A DNA stretch of 64,000 bases. It comes from Sphingobium abikonense NBRC 16140. GTDB taxonomy: Bacteria > Pseudomonadota > Alphaproteobacteria > Sphingomonadales > Sphingomonadaceae. The notes under the pieces were generated by a model. That model was not told the origin of the DNA, did no database searches, and saw only the letters and a list, made by a program, of their open reading frames with translations. The stretch covers positions 283,644 to 347,643 of the forward strand of contig NZ_BCYT01000002.1 in the NCBI RefSeq assembly GCF_001598335.1, written 5' to 3'. Below are positions 1-9,444 of the stretch, piece by piece. Each line of letters starts with the position of its first letter. Positions within the stretch are counted from its first letter, which is position 1. Both the position numbers and the translations under genes were made by a program.

Positions 1-753
1 ACCGCGCTGGCCGCATTGATTGCGCTGGTGGTGATGGAGGTGGTGCTGGGGATCGACAATCTGGTCTTCATTTCCATCCTGACCAACAAGCTGCCGGAGG
101 CGCAGCGGCCCAAGGCGCGGCGCATCGGCATCGGGCTGGCGCTGGCGATGCGATTGGTGCTGCTGTCGATGATCGCGTGGATCGTCGGCTTGACGGCGCC
201 GGTGTTCGACCTTGGCTGGCGCGGACCGCTCGACAGCCATGGCGCGCCGACATTCGAGACGCAATTTTCCTGGCGCGACATGATCCTGATTGCCGGCGGC
301 CTGTTCCTGATCTGGAAAGCGACCAAGGAAATCCACCATAATGTCGACCCGCATGGCGGCGACGATGTGCTGGACAAGAAAAGCGTGGCCACGATGAGCT
401 TCGGCAGCGCCATCGTGCAGATCATCCTGCTGGACATGATCTTTTCGCTGGATTCGATCCTGACGGCGGTGGGCATGACAGACAATCTGGCGGTCATGTA
501 TATCGCCGTGATCGTGGCGGTGACGGTGATGCTGATCGCGGCCGATCCGCTGGCCAATTTCATCGCGCGCAATCCGACCGTCGTCATGCTGGCGCTCGGC
601 TTCCTGCTGATGATCGGCGCGGTGCTGATCGCAGACGGCTTTGGCGTGCATGTGCCCAAGGGCTATATCTACGCCGCCATGGCCTTTTCGACGCTGGTGG
701 AGGTGCTCAACATCTTCGCGCGGCGGGCGAAGACGCGCAAGGGCGACGCCTGA
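1..753 (+). CDS. TerC family integral membrane protein, 5' partial
   Basis: The reading frame is open to the left edge, so the true start lies outside the window and probably only a few residues are missing. The visible 250 residues are a polytopic membrane protein with the TerC signatures: an early segment E-V-V-L-G-I-D-N-L near residues 12-20 and a matching D-M-I-F-S-L-D-S-I near residue 151, the two acidic transmembrane motifs that mark this family. TerC proteins are linked to tellurite resistance and, in several bacteria, to metal (manganese) export during protein secretion. The TTG at 16 is an artefact of the edge, not a start. The C-terminus is basic and cytoplasmic-looking. Confidence 0.9.
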   Translation, partial: TALAALIALVVMEVVLGIDNLVFISILTNKLPEAQRPKARRIGIGLALAMRLVLLSMIAWIVGLTAPVFDLGWRGPLDSHGAPTFETQFSWRDMILIAGGLFLIWKATKEIHHNVDPHGGDDVLDKKSVATMSFGSAIVQIILLDMIFSLDSILTAVGMTDNLAVMYIAVIVAVTVMLIAADPLANFIARNPTVVMLALGFLLMIGAVLIADGFGVHVPKGYIYAAMAFSTLVEVLNIFARRAKTRKGDA

Positions 754-1014
754 ATCCGCCCGGCCTCCGGCGGAGCGAAGTTCACACCGTCGTCGGGCGT
801 CAAGCGACCACGAAGCGCCTGCGAAGCGACCATGAAGCGACAGCGACGCGACCGGGGGCTGCGCGGGCGCACACGCGTGCGATGGGCTGGTCAGACGGGG
901 CGGGCAGGGCTTCATCGATCAGGGTAGATCAGAGAAAATCCTACATTGGAAGGGGGCTGAAGCGAGAGAGGCAAGGCGGGTTTCCGGCCCTGGCCTGAAA
1001 CGCCGGGAGGAAGC

Positions 1015-1539
1015 CTATTCCTCCTCCTCCATCACTTCGCCGGGGGCGGCATCGACCCAGCGGCGCGCCAGCGCATAGGCGTGGCCAGCGCGCAGGAAGG
1101 CGGCGATCGCCTTTTCGCGCTGCTTGGGGTCGAGCGGGGCGGTCGCATAGGGGCCGATACGCTTGCGGCGGGCGAAGCGATCGGCCGCAGCCCAGGCGTC
1201 ACGGGTGGTCTGCGCATCGGCCTGCTCCCGGTCTTCCTCCGCTATGCCGGCGGCGCGCAGCGCCTCGCCCACGCGGCGCGCGCCATAGCCGCGCCGGACG
1301 AGCGACGCGCTTTTCATGACGGCATAGGCGGCGTCGTCGATATAGTTGAGGTCGGCGAAGCGTTCGACCAGCGCCTGCGGGTCGGCGGGGCGCTCGCCCG
1401 CCCAGCCGCGTTCGCGCAGCTTGCGGTTGAGATAGGCGAGCAGCTTGCCCCGGCTGGTCGCGAAGCGCGCCACATGGCGCAGCGCCAGGTCGCGCAGCGC
1501 ATCCTCATCGAGCGGCGGAGGGGGGCGTTTGCCGGTCAT
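1015..1539 (-). CDS. recX: RecX regulatory protein
   Basis: RecX binds RecA filaments and limits their activity. The 174-residue protein has the helical-repeat character of RecX: an N-terminal segment rich in Arg/Ala/Leu with L-R-x-R-G-W, then F-A-D-L-N-Y-I-D-D-A-A-Y-A, the most recognisable RecX motif, followed by R-R-G-Y-G. I start it at the ATG at 1539 (M-T-G-K), because the upstream GTG extension at 1566 adds unconserved sequence. It ends in an acidic run of glutamates. It is transcribed away from the acyl-AMP ligase with about 170 bp between the starts. recA is not in the window. Confidence 0.85.
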   Translation of the reverse strand: MTGKRPPPPLDEDALRDLALRHVARFATSRGKLLAYLNRKLRERGWAGERPADPQALVERFADLNYIDDAAYAVMKSASLVRRGYGARRVGEALRAAGIAEEDREQADAQTTRDAWAAADRFARRKRIGPYATAPLDPKQREKAIAAFLRAGHAYALARRWVDAAPGEVMEEEE

Positions 1540-1709
1540 ATCGCGCCAGCATGGCCGATGCGCCATGTTTATGCCACAGTCGGGCCGGAATTTTACCGCG
1601 CCTTGTGGGCTAGAAAGCCAGGCTGGAATGCAACTATCCGGTGCATGGGGCCGCCAAAGCTGCTAGCGGCGGCCCTTTGACAAATTTTATGACATTGGGT
1701 GAAACCAAT

Positions 1710-3449
1710 ATGACGGGTTCGCAAGAGATGATGGCACCGACGCCGACCACTGATGATCTGCCGCGCCGCTTCTCCGATTTCGGGACGCTGGGCGAGGCGC
1801 TGGACTATGCGGCGCAGGGCAAGCGGGGCCTGAATTTCCACGACGCGCGCGGCAATCTGGCGCGCCCCTATCCGTTCAGCGAACTGCGCGCCGACGCCAT
1901 CGCCTGCGCCCACCGGTTGATCGCCCATGGCGTCAAACCGCAGGACCGGGTGGCGTTGGTGGCGGAAACCGGGGCGGATTTCGCGATGCTCTTCTTCGGC
2001 ATCGTCTATGCCGGCGCCTGGCCGGTGCCGCTGCCGCTGCCGACCAGCTTTGGCGGCAAGGAAAGCTATATCGACCAGCTCAACGTCCAGCTGACCAGCT
2101 GCGACCCGATGCTGTTCCTGTTCCCCAAGGAACTGGAGGAAATGGCGGGGGAATCGGGCCGGCAAAAGTCGGTCGAGAGCATCGCGTTCGAGGATTTCAT
2201 CGCGCGCGACGCGGTGCCGTGCGACTTGCCGCAGGCGCAGCCGCAAGAGATCGCCTATCTGCAATATTCCAGCGGGTCGACCCGCTTCCCCCATGGCGTC
2301 GCGGTGACGCATCATGCGTTGCTGAGCAACCTGTCGGCGCACAGCCATGGCATGGCGTTGCAGGACAGCGACCGCTGCATCAGCTGGCTGCCCTGGTATC
2401 ATGACATGGGGCTGGTCGGCTGCTTCCTGTCGGTCGTCGCCAACCAGGTGTCGACCGATTATATGAAGACCGAGGATTTCGCGCGTCGCCCGCTCGCCTG
2501 GCTGGATCTGATCAGCCGCAATGAGGGCACGTCGATCAGCTATTCGCCGACATTCGGCTATGACATTTGCGCGCGGCGCATGTCGAGCCAGACGAAGGCG
2601 GCCGATCGGTTCGACCTGTCGCGCTGGCGGCTGGCGGGCAATGGCGCGGACATGATCCGCCCCGACGTGATGCAGAGCTTCGTCGACGCCTTTGCCGATG
2701 CGGGGTTCAGCCCCAGCGCCTTCCTGCCGAGCTATGGCCTGGCCGAAGCGACCTTGGCCGTCACGATCATGCCGCCGGGCGAGGGCATCATCGTCGAACT
2801 GGTCGAGGAAACCGACCTGTCGGGCGGCGCCGCGCCCGAAGGCCGCCCGCAGCGTTTCCGCTCCATCGTCAATTGCGGCAAGCCCGCCAAGGACATGGTC
2901 GTGGAAATCCGCGACGAGGATGGCGGCCTGATGGCCGAGCGGCAGATCGGCAAGGTGTGGACCACCGGCCCTTCGCTGATGGTCGGCTATTTCCGGGACG
3001 AGGCGGCGACCGCGGCCTGTATGGCCGACGGCTGGCTCGACACGGGCGACATGGGCTATTTGTCGGACGGCTATCTCTACATCGTCGGCCGCGCCAAGGA
3101 CATGATCATCATCAACGGCAAGAATCACTGGCCGCAGGATATTGAATGGGCGGTGGAGCAACTGCCTGGGTTCAAGCAGGGCGATATCGCCGCCTTTGCG
3201 ATCACGACGCCGGGCGGCGAGGAAGCGCCCGCCGTGCTGGTCCATTGCCGCACGTCCGACAATGAGGAAAGATCGCGCCTGCGCGACCAGATCCGCGAGC
3301 GGGTGCGGGCGATCACCGGCATGAACTGCGTCGTCGAACTAGTGCCGCCGCGCACCTTGCCGCGCACGTCATCGGGGAAGCTCAGCCGGTCGAAGGCGCG
3401 CAACCTGTATCTGACGGGCGAAATTCGGCCCTACGACATCGCCGCCTGA
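1710..3449 (+). CDS. Fatty-acyl-AMP ligase (FAAL, FadD32-like)
   Basis: This is an ANL-superfamily adenylating enzyme that activates a fatty acid as acyl-AMP, normally for transfer to an acyl carrier protein. The P-loop Y-S-S-G-S-T-R-F-P-H-G lies near residue 182, followed by the FAAL-style Y-G-L-A-E-A-T-L near 341, G-R-A-K-D-M-I-I-I near 460 and the catalytic lysine segment S-S-G-K-L-S near 553. The 579-residue length fits the family. I chose ATG 1710, which follows a GGGTGA-like ribosome site; ATG 1689 and GTG 1641 are poorer. In related bacteria such ligases serve lipid or sphingolipid synthesis, but no acyl carrier protein or palmitoyltransferase gene is in view, so the product is unknown. 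Confidence 0.85.
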   Translation: MTGSQEMMAPTPTTDDLPRRFSDFGTLGEALDYAAQGKRGLNFHDARGNLARPYPFSELRADAIACAHRLIAHGVKPQDRVALVAETGADFAMLFFGIVYAGAWPVPLPLPTSFGGKESYIDQLNVQLTSCDPMLFLFPKELEEMAGESGRQKSVESIAFEDFIARDAVPCDLPQAQPQEIAYLQYSSGSTRFPHGVAVTHHALLSNLSAHSHGMALQDSDRCISWLPWYHDMGLVGCFLSVVANQVSTDYMKTEDFARRPLAWLDLISRNEGTSISYSPTFGYDICARRMSSQTKAADRFDLSRWRLAGNGADMIRPDVMQSFVDAFADAGFSPSAFLPSYGLAEATLAVTIMPPGEGIIVELVEETDLSGGAAPEGRPQRFRSIVNCGKPAKDMVVEIRDEDGGLMAERQIGKVWTTGPSLMVGYFRDEAATAACMADGWLDTGDMGYLSDGYLYIVGRAKDMIIINGKNHWPQDIEWAVEQLPGFKQGDIAAFAITTPGGEEAPAVLVHCRTSDNEERSRLRDQIRERVRAITGMNCVVELVPPRTLPRTSSGKLSRSKARNLYLTGEIRPYDIAA

Positions 3450-3477
3450 CGCGACGGGTGGGGGGCGGGGGCGGGCC

Positions 3478-4239
3478 TTAGCGCCCGCTCAATTGCCGTT
3501 CGACCTGCGTCCAGAGCGACGCGAAGGCCTGCGCTGAGGGCGACGCTGGCGCGAAGGCGCCCAGCGGCTTGCGGCGCACGGTCATCTGCTCGATCGTGCT
3601 GGCCATGGGAATGGCGGGCCAGCCGGTCTGGCTTTCCAGCGCGGCGCGATGCAGGCTGCGGCGGCGATCCACCATCGAATAGACCGGCAGGATCGGCGCA
3701 TGGGCGCCGCCACGCTGGACCAGATAGCGCGCGACTTCGCCCATCGCCCGTTGCGAAAGGGGTGAGGGGATGACCGGAATGACGATGAGGTCGGCGGCGC
3801 GCAGCACCTGTTCGCTGGTTTCGGTAAGGCCCGGCGGGCAATCGAGAATGATGCGGTCATAGTCGCGGCTGAGGCTTTCGATCAGCTTGGCCAGCCGCTT
3901 CTTCTTGTCCATTTCGCGGAACAGATGATCGAGGCCGCGCAGCGAGGTGTCGGCGGCGATCAGGTCCAGCGCTGGCACGGTGGACGGCTGGATCAGCTTT
4001 TTAACCTCCACATCCTTGCTGAAGATCGCCTGCGCCGCGTCGCGGCTGGTCTGGTCGGTCGACAGGAGCCAGCTGGACGCGGCCTGCGGGTCGAGATCCC
4101 ACAGCAAGGTGCGCCGCCGGGAAATGCAGGCCGATGCCCAGGCGAGGTTGACGGACATGGTGGTCTTCCCCACCCCGCCCTTCAGGCTGTAGACCGCGAT
4201 TGTCGCCGATGCCGTTTTCTGCGTGCTGCCCTTTGCCAT
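3478..4239 (-). CDS. ParA/MinD-family ATPase
   Basis: This 253-residue protein is a deviant Walker ATPase. Residues 20-27 give K-G-G-V-G-K-T-T (signature lysine plus P-loop), the Walker A' segment is L-W-D-L-D-P-Q-A, and Walker B is I-I-L-D-C-P-P-G near residue 117. I start at ATG 4239; the longer reading to 4494 runs antisense to the molybdopterin oxidoreductase and is not protein-like. There is no ParB and no parS-like site nearby, so it is more likely an orphan that positions a cellular cargo than the chromosome partition ParA. It converges with the acyl-AMP ligase, 28 bp apart. Confidence 0.85.
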   Translation of the reverse strand: MAKGSTQKTASATIAVYSLKGGVGKTTMSVNLAWASACISRRRTLLWDLDPQAASSWLLSTDQTSRDAAQAIFSKDVEVKKLIQPSTVPALDLIAADTSLRGLDHLFREMDKKKRLAKLIESLSRDYDRIILDCPPGLTETSEQVLRAADLIVIPVIPSPLSQRAMGEVARYLVQRGGAHAPILPVYSMVDRRRSLHRAALESQTGWPAIPMASTIEQMTVRRKPLGAFAPASPSAQAFASLWTQVERQLSGR

Positions 4240-4294
4240 GGCGGGAAAGCTAGGGCCTCCCGGCGGCAAAGCAAGCCGCAATTTGCCATGATCG

Positions 4295-6577
4295 TTACGC
4301 TGCCGGGCGAATGTCGACAGGTATGGTCTTGTAGGCGGGCGTACCGCTTTGCCGGTCATGCGCGTCGAGCGGCAACAGGCCATTGGCTTCGGGATAATAG
4401 GCTGCGACAGAGCCGGCGGCGATGTCGTGATGGATCGCGGTCTGGCCCCGCAAGATGCGGTCGGGCGCGGCCACCACATCGACGCGGTCGCCATGGGCGA
4501 TGCCCAGCCGCTCCATGTCGGCGGCGTTCATGAACAGGATGTCGCGCCGGCCGGTGATGCCGCGATAACGGTCATTGAGGCCATAGATGGTGGTGTTATA
4601 TTGGTCGTGGCTGCGGACGGTCGCCAGCATCAGCCGCTCTTCGGGCGCAGAAGCGTCCCCTGCGGGCAGGAAATGCGCCTTGCCATCGGGCGTTGGCCAG
4701 TGGCGCTGCGACGGGCCGACGGTCAGGCGAAAGCCGCCGGGCGCGCGGACGCGCCGGTTGAAATCATGAAAGTCGGGATAGACCGCCGCGATCCCGTCGC
4801 GGATACGGTCATAATCGGCGGCCAGGCCATCCCAGTCGATCGGGCTGCCGGGCAACGTCGCCTTCGCCATGGCGGCGACGATGGCGGGTTCGGATTTCAG
4901 ATCGTCCGATGCCGGCTTCAGCCGCCCGCGCGAGGCGTGGACCATCGACATGCTGTCTTCCACCGTCACCCATTGCGGGCCGGTCGCCTGCATGTCGAGT
5001 TCGGTGCGGCCAAGGCAGGGCAGGATGATGGTTTCGCGCGCGGGGAGCAGGCAGGAACGGTTGAACTTGGTGAGGATATGAACGGCGAGGTCAAGCTTAC
5101 GGAAGGCGGCGAAACAGGCCTGCGGATCGGGCATGGCGACGGCGAGATTGCCGCCCAGCGCGATGAGCGCGCGCGCTTCGCCCGACACCATCGCCGCCAG
5201 CGCGTCGACGGCATTATGGCCATGTTTGCGCGGGCTGGTGATGCCGAAATGGGCGTCCAGCCGCGCCAGCATCGCTTCGCCGGGCGCTTCGGTGATGCCC
5301 ACGGTGCGATCGCCCTGCACATTGCTGTGGCCCCGCAAGGGGCAGATGCCCGCACCCGGACGCCCGAAATTGCCGCGCAGCAGCAGCAGATTGGCGATCT
5401 GCTGCACATTTTGCGTGCCGTGGCGATGCTGGGTGATGCCCATGCCATAGCAGATGATGACATTGCGGGCCTTGGCATAGACCTGCGCCATGCTTTCCAT
5501 CGCCGCGCGGGTGAGGCCGCTGCCCTGTTCCAGCACGGCCCAGTCCTGCGCTTCCACTTCCGCGCGCAGGGCTTCATAGCCGACCGTATGCTCGGCGATG
5601 AAGGCGCGGTCGATCAGGCCCGCACCATCGGCGGCGAGATCGGCGGCATCGGCGGCGAACAATGCCTTCATGATCCCCTGTAACATCGGCAGGTCGCCGC
5701 CAACCTTCACCTGATGATAGGCCGAGGCTAGTTGCGTCGCGCCGGGCGTCAGCATTTCGGTCGGATGCTGGGGCGACTTGAAGCGTTCCAGGCCCCGTTC
5801 GCGCATCGGATTGGCGACGATGATCGGCGCGCCGCGCCTGGCCGCCGCGGCCAGCGTCGACAGCATGCGCGGGTGATTGGTGCCCGGATTATGGCCGATG
5901 CAGAAGATCGCATCGGCATGGTCGAAATCCTCCAGCGTCACCGACCCCTTGCCAAGGCCGATCGACCTGGCGAGGCCGACGCTGGTCGCCTCATGGCACA
6001 TATTCGAACAATCGGGGAAATTGTTGGTGCCAAAGGCGCGGGCGAACAGCTGATAGAGAAAGGCCGCTTCGTTGGAGGCGCGGCCCGAACAGTAGAATTC
6101 TGCCCTGTCGGCATGGTCGAGCGCGTTGAGGCTGGCGCCGATCCGCGCCATCGCCTCGTCCCAGCCGATCGGGACATAATGGTCGGTTGCCGGATCATAG
6201 CGCAGCGGGTGGGTGAGGCGGCCGGCATCCTCCAGCTGGTGATCGCTCCAGTCCCACAGGTCCGATAGACTGTGGCTGGCGAAAAAGTCCGGGTCGACGC
6301 GCTTGGGCGTCGCTTCCCAGGTGACGGCCTTCGCGCCATTTTCGCAAAATTCGAAGGAGGATGTGTGGCGCGGGTCGGGCCAGGCGCATCCCGGACAGTC
6401 GAAACCGTCCGGCTGGTTCATCTGAAGCAAGGCGCGGGTGTCGGCGCTGGCGCCCATCTGGTCCTTGATCGCCAGTGCCACGGCGCGCAGCGCACCCCAG
6501 CCGCCCGCCGGCCCGTCATAGGGGGCGACGCCCGGCACCGGCGCATCATCGTCGATCGTCGAACCATCCTGCGCCAT
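4295..6577 (-). CDS. FdhF/YdeP-type molybdopterin oxidoreductase, alpha subunit
   Basis: A 760-residue bis-MGD oxidoreductase of the YdeP family (related to formate dehydrogenase H). It carries the family's C-P-G-C-A-W-P at residues 61-67, a C-S-N-M-C-H-E-A-T active-site segment near residue 192, G-H-N-P-G-T-N-H-P, the long central domain with G-N-F-G-R-P-G-A-G-I-C-P-L-R-G-H-S, and a C-terminal dinucleotide-binding domain ending near T-I-P-V-D-I. Length is typical, so it looks complete. YdeP-type proteins are associated with acid resistance in E. coli, but the substrate is not established. A separate FdhD-like gene is not in the window. Molybdate transport genes lie 20 kb away. Confidence 0.88.
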   Translation of the reverse strand: MAQDGSTIDDDAPVPGVAPYDGPAGGWGALRAVALAIKDQMGASADTRALLQMNQPDGFDCPGCAWPDPRHTSSFEFCENGAKAVTWEATPKRVDPDFFASHSLSDLWDWSDHQLEDAGRLTHPLRYDPATDHYVPIGWDEAMARIGASLNALDHADRAEFYCSGRASNEAAFLYQLFARAFGTNNFPDCSNMCHEATSVGLARSIGLGKGSVTLEDFDHADAIFCIGHNPGTNHPRMLSTLAAAARRGAPIIVANPMRERGLERFKSPQHPTEMLTPGATQLASAYHQVKVGGDLPMLQGIMKALFAADAADLAADGAGLIDRAFIAEHTVGYEALRAEVEAQDWAVLEQGSGLTRAAMESMAQVYAKARNVIICYGMGITQHRHGTQNVQQIANLLLLRGNFGRPGAGICPLRGHSNVQGDRTVGITEAPGEAMLARLDAHFGITSPRKHGHNAVDALAAMVSGEARALIALGGNLAVAMPDPQACFAAFRKLDLAVHILTKFNRSCLLPARETIILPCLGRTELDMQATGPQWVTVEDSMSMVHASRGRLKPASDDLKSEPAIVAAMAKATLPGSPIDWDGLAADYDRIRDGIAAVYPDFHDFNRRVRAPGGFRLTVGPSQRHWPTPDGKAHFLPAGDASAPEERLMLATVRSHDQYNTTIYGLNDRYRGITGRRDILFMNAADMERLGIAHGDRVDVVAAPDRILRGQTAIHHDIAAGSVAAYYPEANGLLPLDAHDRQSGTPAYKTIPVDIRPAA

Positions 6578-6604
6578 GATGCCGTGCCTCGTCCCGCGTG
6601 CCGC

Positions 6605-6949
6605 CTAGAGAATTTCGCGCACCTTGTCCTGCGGCCGGCAGAAGCGCACGCCCTTGTCGGTTTCGACGAAGGGCCGATTTACATAGGCAGGGTTGGCCGC
6701 CATCGCATCGAGGATCGCGTCGGCGTCCATATCCGCCAACCCCCGTTCCTGTGCATCGGTTCCCATGGTGCGGATCGCGTCGGCGGGCGTCATGCCGGCG
6801 TCCGCGATCAGCTGCGCCAGCTTGTCGCGGCTATAGGGGACTTTCAGATATTCGATTACCTCGACGTCGACACCCGGCGTTTCTTCCAGGATGGCGAGCG
6901 TCTTGCGCGACGTGCCGCATTTGGGATTGTGCCAGATCGTCGCCTTCAT
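6605..6949 (-). CDS. ArsC-family thioredoxin-fold reductase
   Basis: A 114-residue glutaredoxin-dependent arsenate reductase-like protein. The N-terminus reads [11 protein letters not shown] with the catalytic Cys11, and the C-terminal half has the ArsC/Spx features N-R-P-F-V and F-C-R-P-Q-D-K-V near residues 90-110. The start is ATG 6949, which overlaps the accC stop by 4 nt (ATGA), so it is translationally coupled to the acetyl-CoA carboxylase operon. No other ars genes are near. Its placement suggests a housekeeping redox role rather than arsenic resistance, but that is inference. Confidence 0.8.
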   Translation of the reverse strand: MKATIWHNPKCGTSRKTLAILEETPGVDVEVIEYLKVPYSRDKLAQLIADAGMTPADAIRTMGTDAQERGLADMDADAILDAMAANPAYVNRPFVETDKGVRFCRPQDKVREIL

Positions 6950-8298
6950 GCCGCGTCTTCCCGCGCCAGCCACTCTTCCAGCCACTTGATCGTATAGTCG
7001 CCGTTGAGGAAGTCGGGATCGGTCAGCAGCGCCTGATGCAGCGGGATGGTGGTCTTCATCCCTTCGATCACATATTCCTCCAGTGCGCGGCGCAGGCGCA
7101 TGATCGCGCCCTCGCGGGTGCGGCCATAGACGATCAGCTTGCCGATCATGGAGTCATAATAAGGCGGCACCTTATAGCCCTGATACAGGCCGCTATCGAC
7201 GCGGACATGCATGCCGCCCGGGACATGATAGCTGGTGACGGTGCCGGGCGAGGGCGCGAATGTCTTGGGGTCTTCGGCGTTGATGCGGCATTCGATCGCA
7301 TGGCCGGTAAAGCGGATGTCCTCCTGGCGCACCGACAGCGGTTTGCCCTCCGCGACGCGGATCTGTTCGCGCACCAGGTCGAGGCCGGTAATCATCTCCG
7401 TCACTGGATGTTCCACCTGAAGCCGGGTGTTCATCTCGATGAAGTAGAATTCGCCATTTTCCCACAGGAACTCGATTGTGCCCGCGCCGCGATAGCCCAT
7501 GTCGGCCATCGCCTTCGCGCAGGTGCTGCCGATGCGTTCGCGCTCGGCCGACGACAGGACGGGCGAGGGCGCTTCCTCCAGCACCTTCTGGTGGCGGCGC
7601 TGGAGCGAGCAGTCGCGCTCGCCCAGATGGATGGCGTTGCCATTTCCGTCGCCGAACACCTGGATTTCGATGTGGCGCGGATTGCCGAGATATTTTTCGA
7701 TATAGACGGTGGCGTCGCCAAAGGCTGCCTTTGCCTCGCTGCCCGCCTGCTGCATCAGCGTCTCAAGCTGGTCGGGCGAGGTGCAGACCTTCATGCCCCG
7801 ACCGCCGCCGCCCGAAGCCGCCTTGATGATGACGGGATAGCCCGCCGTCTCCGCGATAGCCTTGGCTTCCTCCAGGTCGCTGACCGCGCCGTCGGAGCCG
7901 GGGACGAGCGGCAGGCCGAGCGCGCCGGCGGTGCGCTTCGCCTCGATCTTGTCGCCCATGGTGCGGATATGTTCGGGCTTCGGCCCGACGAAGGCGATGC
8001 CATGCGCCTCGACGATCTCGGCGAACTTGGCGTTTTCGGAAAGGAAACCATAGCCTGGATGGATTGCGTCCGCGCCCGAAATTTCCGCCGCCGAAATGAT
8101 CGCCGCGACGTTCAGATAGCTGTCCTTGGCCGCCGGCGGACCGATGCAGATCGCCTCGTCGGCCAGGCGCACATGCATGGCGTCGGCGTCGGCGGTCGAA
8201 TGAACCGCGACCGTCCTGATGCCCATTTCATGGCAGGCGCGGTGGATGCGGAGCGCGATCTCGCCGCGATTGGCGATCAGCAGCTTTTCAATGCCCAT
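6946..8298 (-). CDS. accC: Acetyl-CoA carboxylase, biotin carboxylase subunit
   Basis: AccC carboxylates the biotin of BCCP using ATP and bicarbonate, the first half-reaction of malonyl-CoA synthesis. The 450-residue sequence has the N-terminal [12 protein letters not shown], the glycine-rich ATP-grasp loop [10 protein letters not shown], the [14 protein letters not shown] active-site block near residue 290, and a normal biotin carboxylase C-terminal domain. It lies 14 bp after accB and overlaps the ArsC-family gene. Length matches E. coli AccC (449). Confidence 0.97.
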   Translation of the reverse strand: MGIEKLLIANRGEIALRIHRACHEMGIRTVAVHSTADADAMHVRLADEAICIGPPAAKDSYLNVAAIISAAEISGADAIHPGYGFLSENAKFAEIVEAHGIAFVGPKPEHIRTMGDKIEAKRTAGALGLPLVPGSDGAVSDLEEAKAIAETAGYPVIIKAASGGGGRGMKVCTSPDQLETLMQQAGSEAKAAFGDATVYIEKYLGNPRHIEIQVFGDGNGNAIHLGERDCSLQRRHQKVLEEAPSPVLSSAERERIGSTCAKAMADMGYRGAGTIEFLWENGEFYFIEMNTRLQVEHPVTEMITGLDLVREQIRVAEGKPLSVRQEDIRFTGHAIECRINAEDPKTFAPSPGTVTSYHVPGGMHVRVDSGLYQGYKVPPYYDSMIGKLIVYGRTREGAIMRLRRALEEYVIEGMKTTIPLHQALLTDPDFLNGDYTIKWLEEWLAREDAA

Positions 8299-8312
8299 GA
8301 TCGTCGCGCGCC

Positions 8313-8804
8313 TTATTCGATCACGATCAGCGGCTGGTCATATTCGACCGGCTGGCCATTATCGACCAGCACCGTCTTGACCGTGCCGGACACGGGCGCG
8401 GCGATGGCGTTCATGACCTTCATCGCTTCGACGATCAGCACGGTGTCGCCGGCCTGCACCTGCGATCCCACGCGGGCGAAGGGCGCGGCGCCCGGTTCGG
8501 CGGACAGATAGGCGGTGCCCACGATCGGCGATTTGACCAGCGTGCCGGGCGGCAGCGCGCCTTCGGGCGCGGCGGCGGGCGCAGCCGGCGCGGCAGCCGG
8601 AGCAGGCGCAGCGGCCGCCGGGGCGGCAGGCGCGGGCGCATAGACAGCGGCGGGCGCGCCGCCGGCCTTGCGCGCGACGCGGATCTTGCGGTCGCCATCC
8701 TCCACCTCGATTTCGGTGAGGTTGGTGTCATCGAGCAGGGCGGCAAGGTCCCGCACCAGCTGAACGTCGACCTGCATTGCGCCCTTTTCCTGTTTATCGG
8801 TCAT
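8313..8804 (-). CDS. accB: Acetyl-CoA carboxylase, biotin carboxyl carrier protein
   Basis: BCCP carries the biotin between carboxylase and transferase. The 163-residue protein has an N-terminal region (about 1-60), a flexible Ala/Pro-rich linker (about 60-85) and the C-terminal biotinyl domain with the biotin site E-A-M-K-V-M-N near residue 127. It sits between aroQ and accC in the conserved aroQ-accB-accC order. The start at 8804 (M-T-D-K) is preferred; M10 is an internal alternative that would leave the conserved M-Q-V-D-V beginning. Confidence 0.96.
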   Translation of the reverse strand: MTDKQEKGAMQVDVQLVRDLAALLDDTNLTEIEVEDGDRKIRVARKAGGAPAAVYAPAPAAPAAAAPAPAAAPAAPAAAPEGALPPGTLVKSPIVGTAYLSAEPGAAPFARVGSQVQAGDTVLIVEAMKVMNAIAAPVSGTVKTVLVDNGQPVEYDQPLIVIE

Positions 8805-8887
8805 GTAAAATCCCTGGCAGGTTGATATGGTTTCTGGCGCCAGCGCCTATGCGTATTTCCGGCAAAGCGCAACTTTCGTGCGTCGGA

Positions 8888-9328
8888 TCATAATTCCAGC
8901 GCGGCTTCCAGCGCCAGCATGTAGGACATGGGGCCAAAGCCCGCGATCGTGCCCTTCGCCGCCATGCCGACATAGCTTTTGTGGCGGAAGGGTTCGCGCG
9001 CATGGGGGTTGGACAGGTGAATTTCGATGACCGGCACGCTGATGCCCTTGATCGCGTCATGCAGGGCGATGGACGTGTGGGTATAGGCGCCGGGGTTGAT
9101 GATGACGGCATGCGCCCCTTCCGCATGGGCTTCCTGCAACCAGTCGACCAGATGGCCCTCATGATTGGACTGGCGGAAATCAATCTCGACATGGGCGCGA
9201 TTGGCCGCGTCCTCCATGCGTTCGGCAATGTCGTCGAGCGTGTCATAGCCGTAGATTTCCGGCTCGCGCGTGCCGAGCATGTTGAGATTGGGTCCATTGA
9301 GCACATAGATTTTGCGCGCGTCGGCCAC
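8888..9328 (-). CDS. aroQ: Type II 3-dehydroquinate dehydratase
   Basis: AroQ catalyses the third step of the shikimate pathway. The 146-residue protein shows the type II hallmarks: [14 protein letters not shown] near residue 11, the catalytic-loop tyrosine in [22 protein letters not shown] and the C-terminal [11 protein letters not shown]. It is the first gene of the leftward aroQ-accB-accC-arsC operon and is divergent from thiSG across about 115 bp in which I see no TPP-riboswitch signature. Confidence 0.96.
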   Translation of the reverse strand: MADARKIYVLNGPNLNMLGTREPEIYGYDTLDDIAERMEDAANRAHVEIDFRQSNHEGHLVDWLQEAHAEGAHAVIINPGAYTHTSIALHDAIKGISVPVIEIHLSNPHAREPFRHKSYVGMAAKGTIAGFGPMSYMLALEAALEL

Positions 9329-9444
9329 GTCCGGTCCCCTGTTTCAGATGTTGCGGCGGAGGCAGGGCCGCCCCTATATGCGGGGCAATCCATAGCCCTT
9401 CCTGTCTCGCCGCGTCGAGACACTTTGCCAATCGGGACAGCATA

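Noticed and set aside
1593..3245. 550-codon minus-strand frame
   Set aside because: Antisense to the acyl-AMP ligase, with no motif.
6598..8511. 637-codon plus-strand frame
   Set aside because: Antisense to accC and the ArsC-like gene.
9329..9444. Possible TPP riboswitch before thiSG
   Set aside because: The thi-box core sequences are not present in this 116-bp gap.
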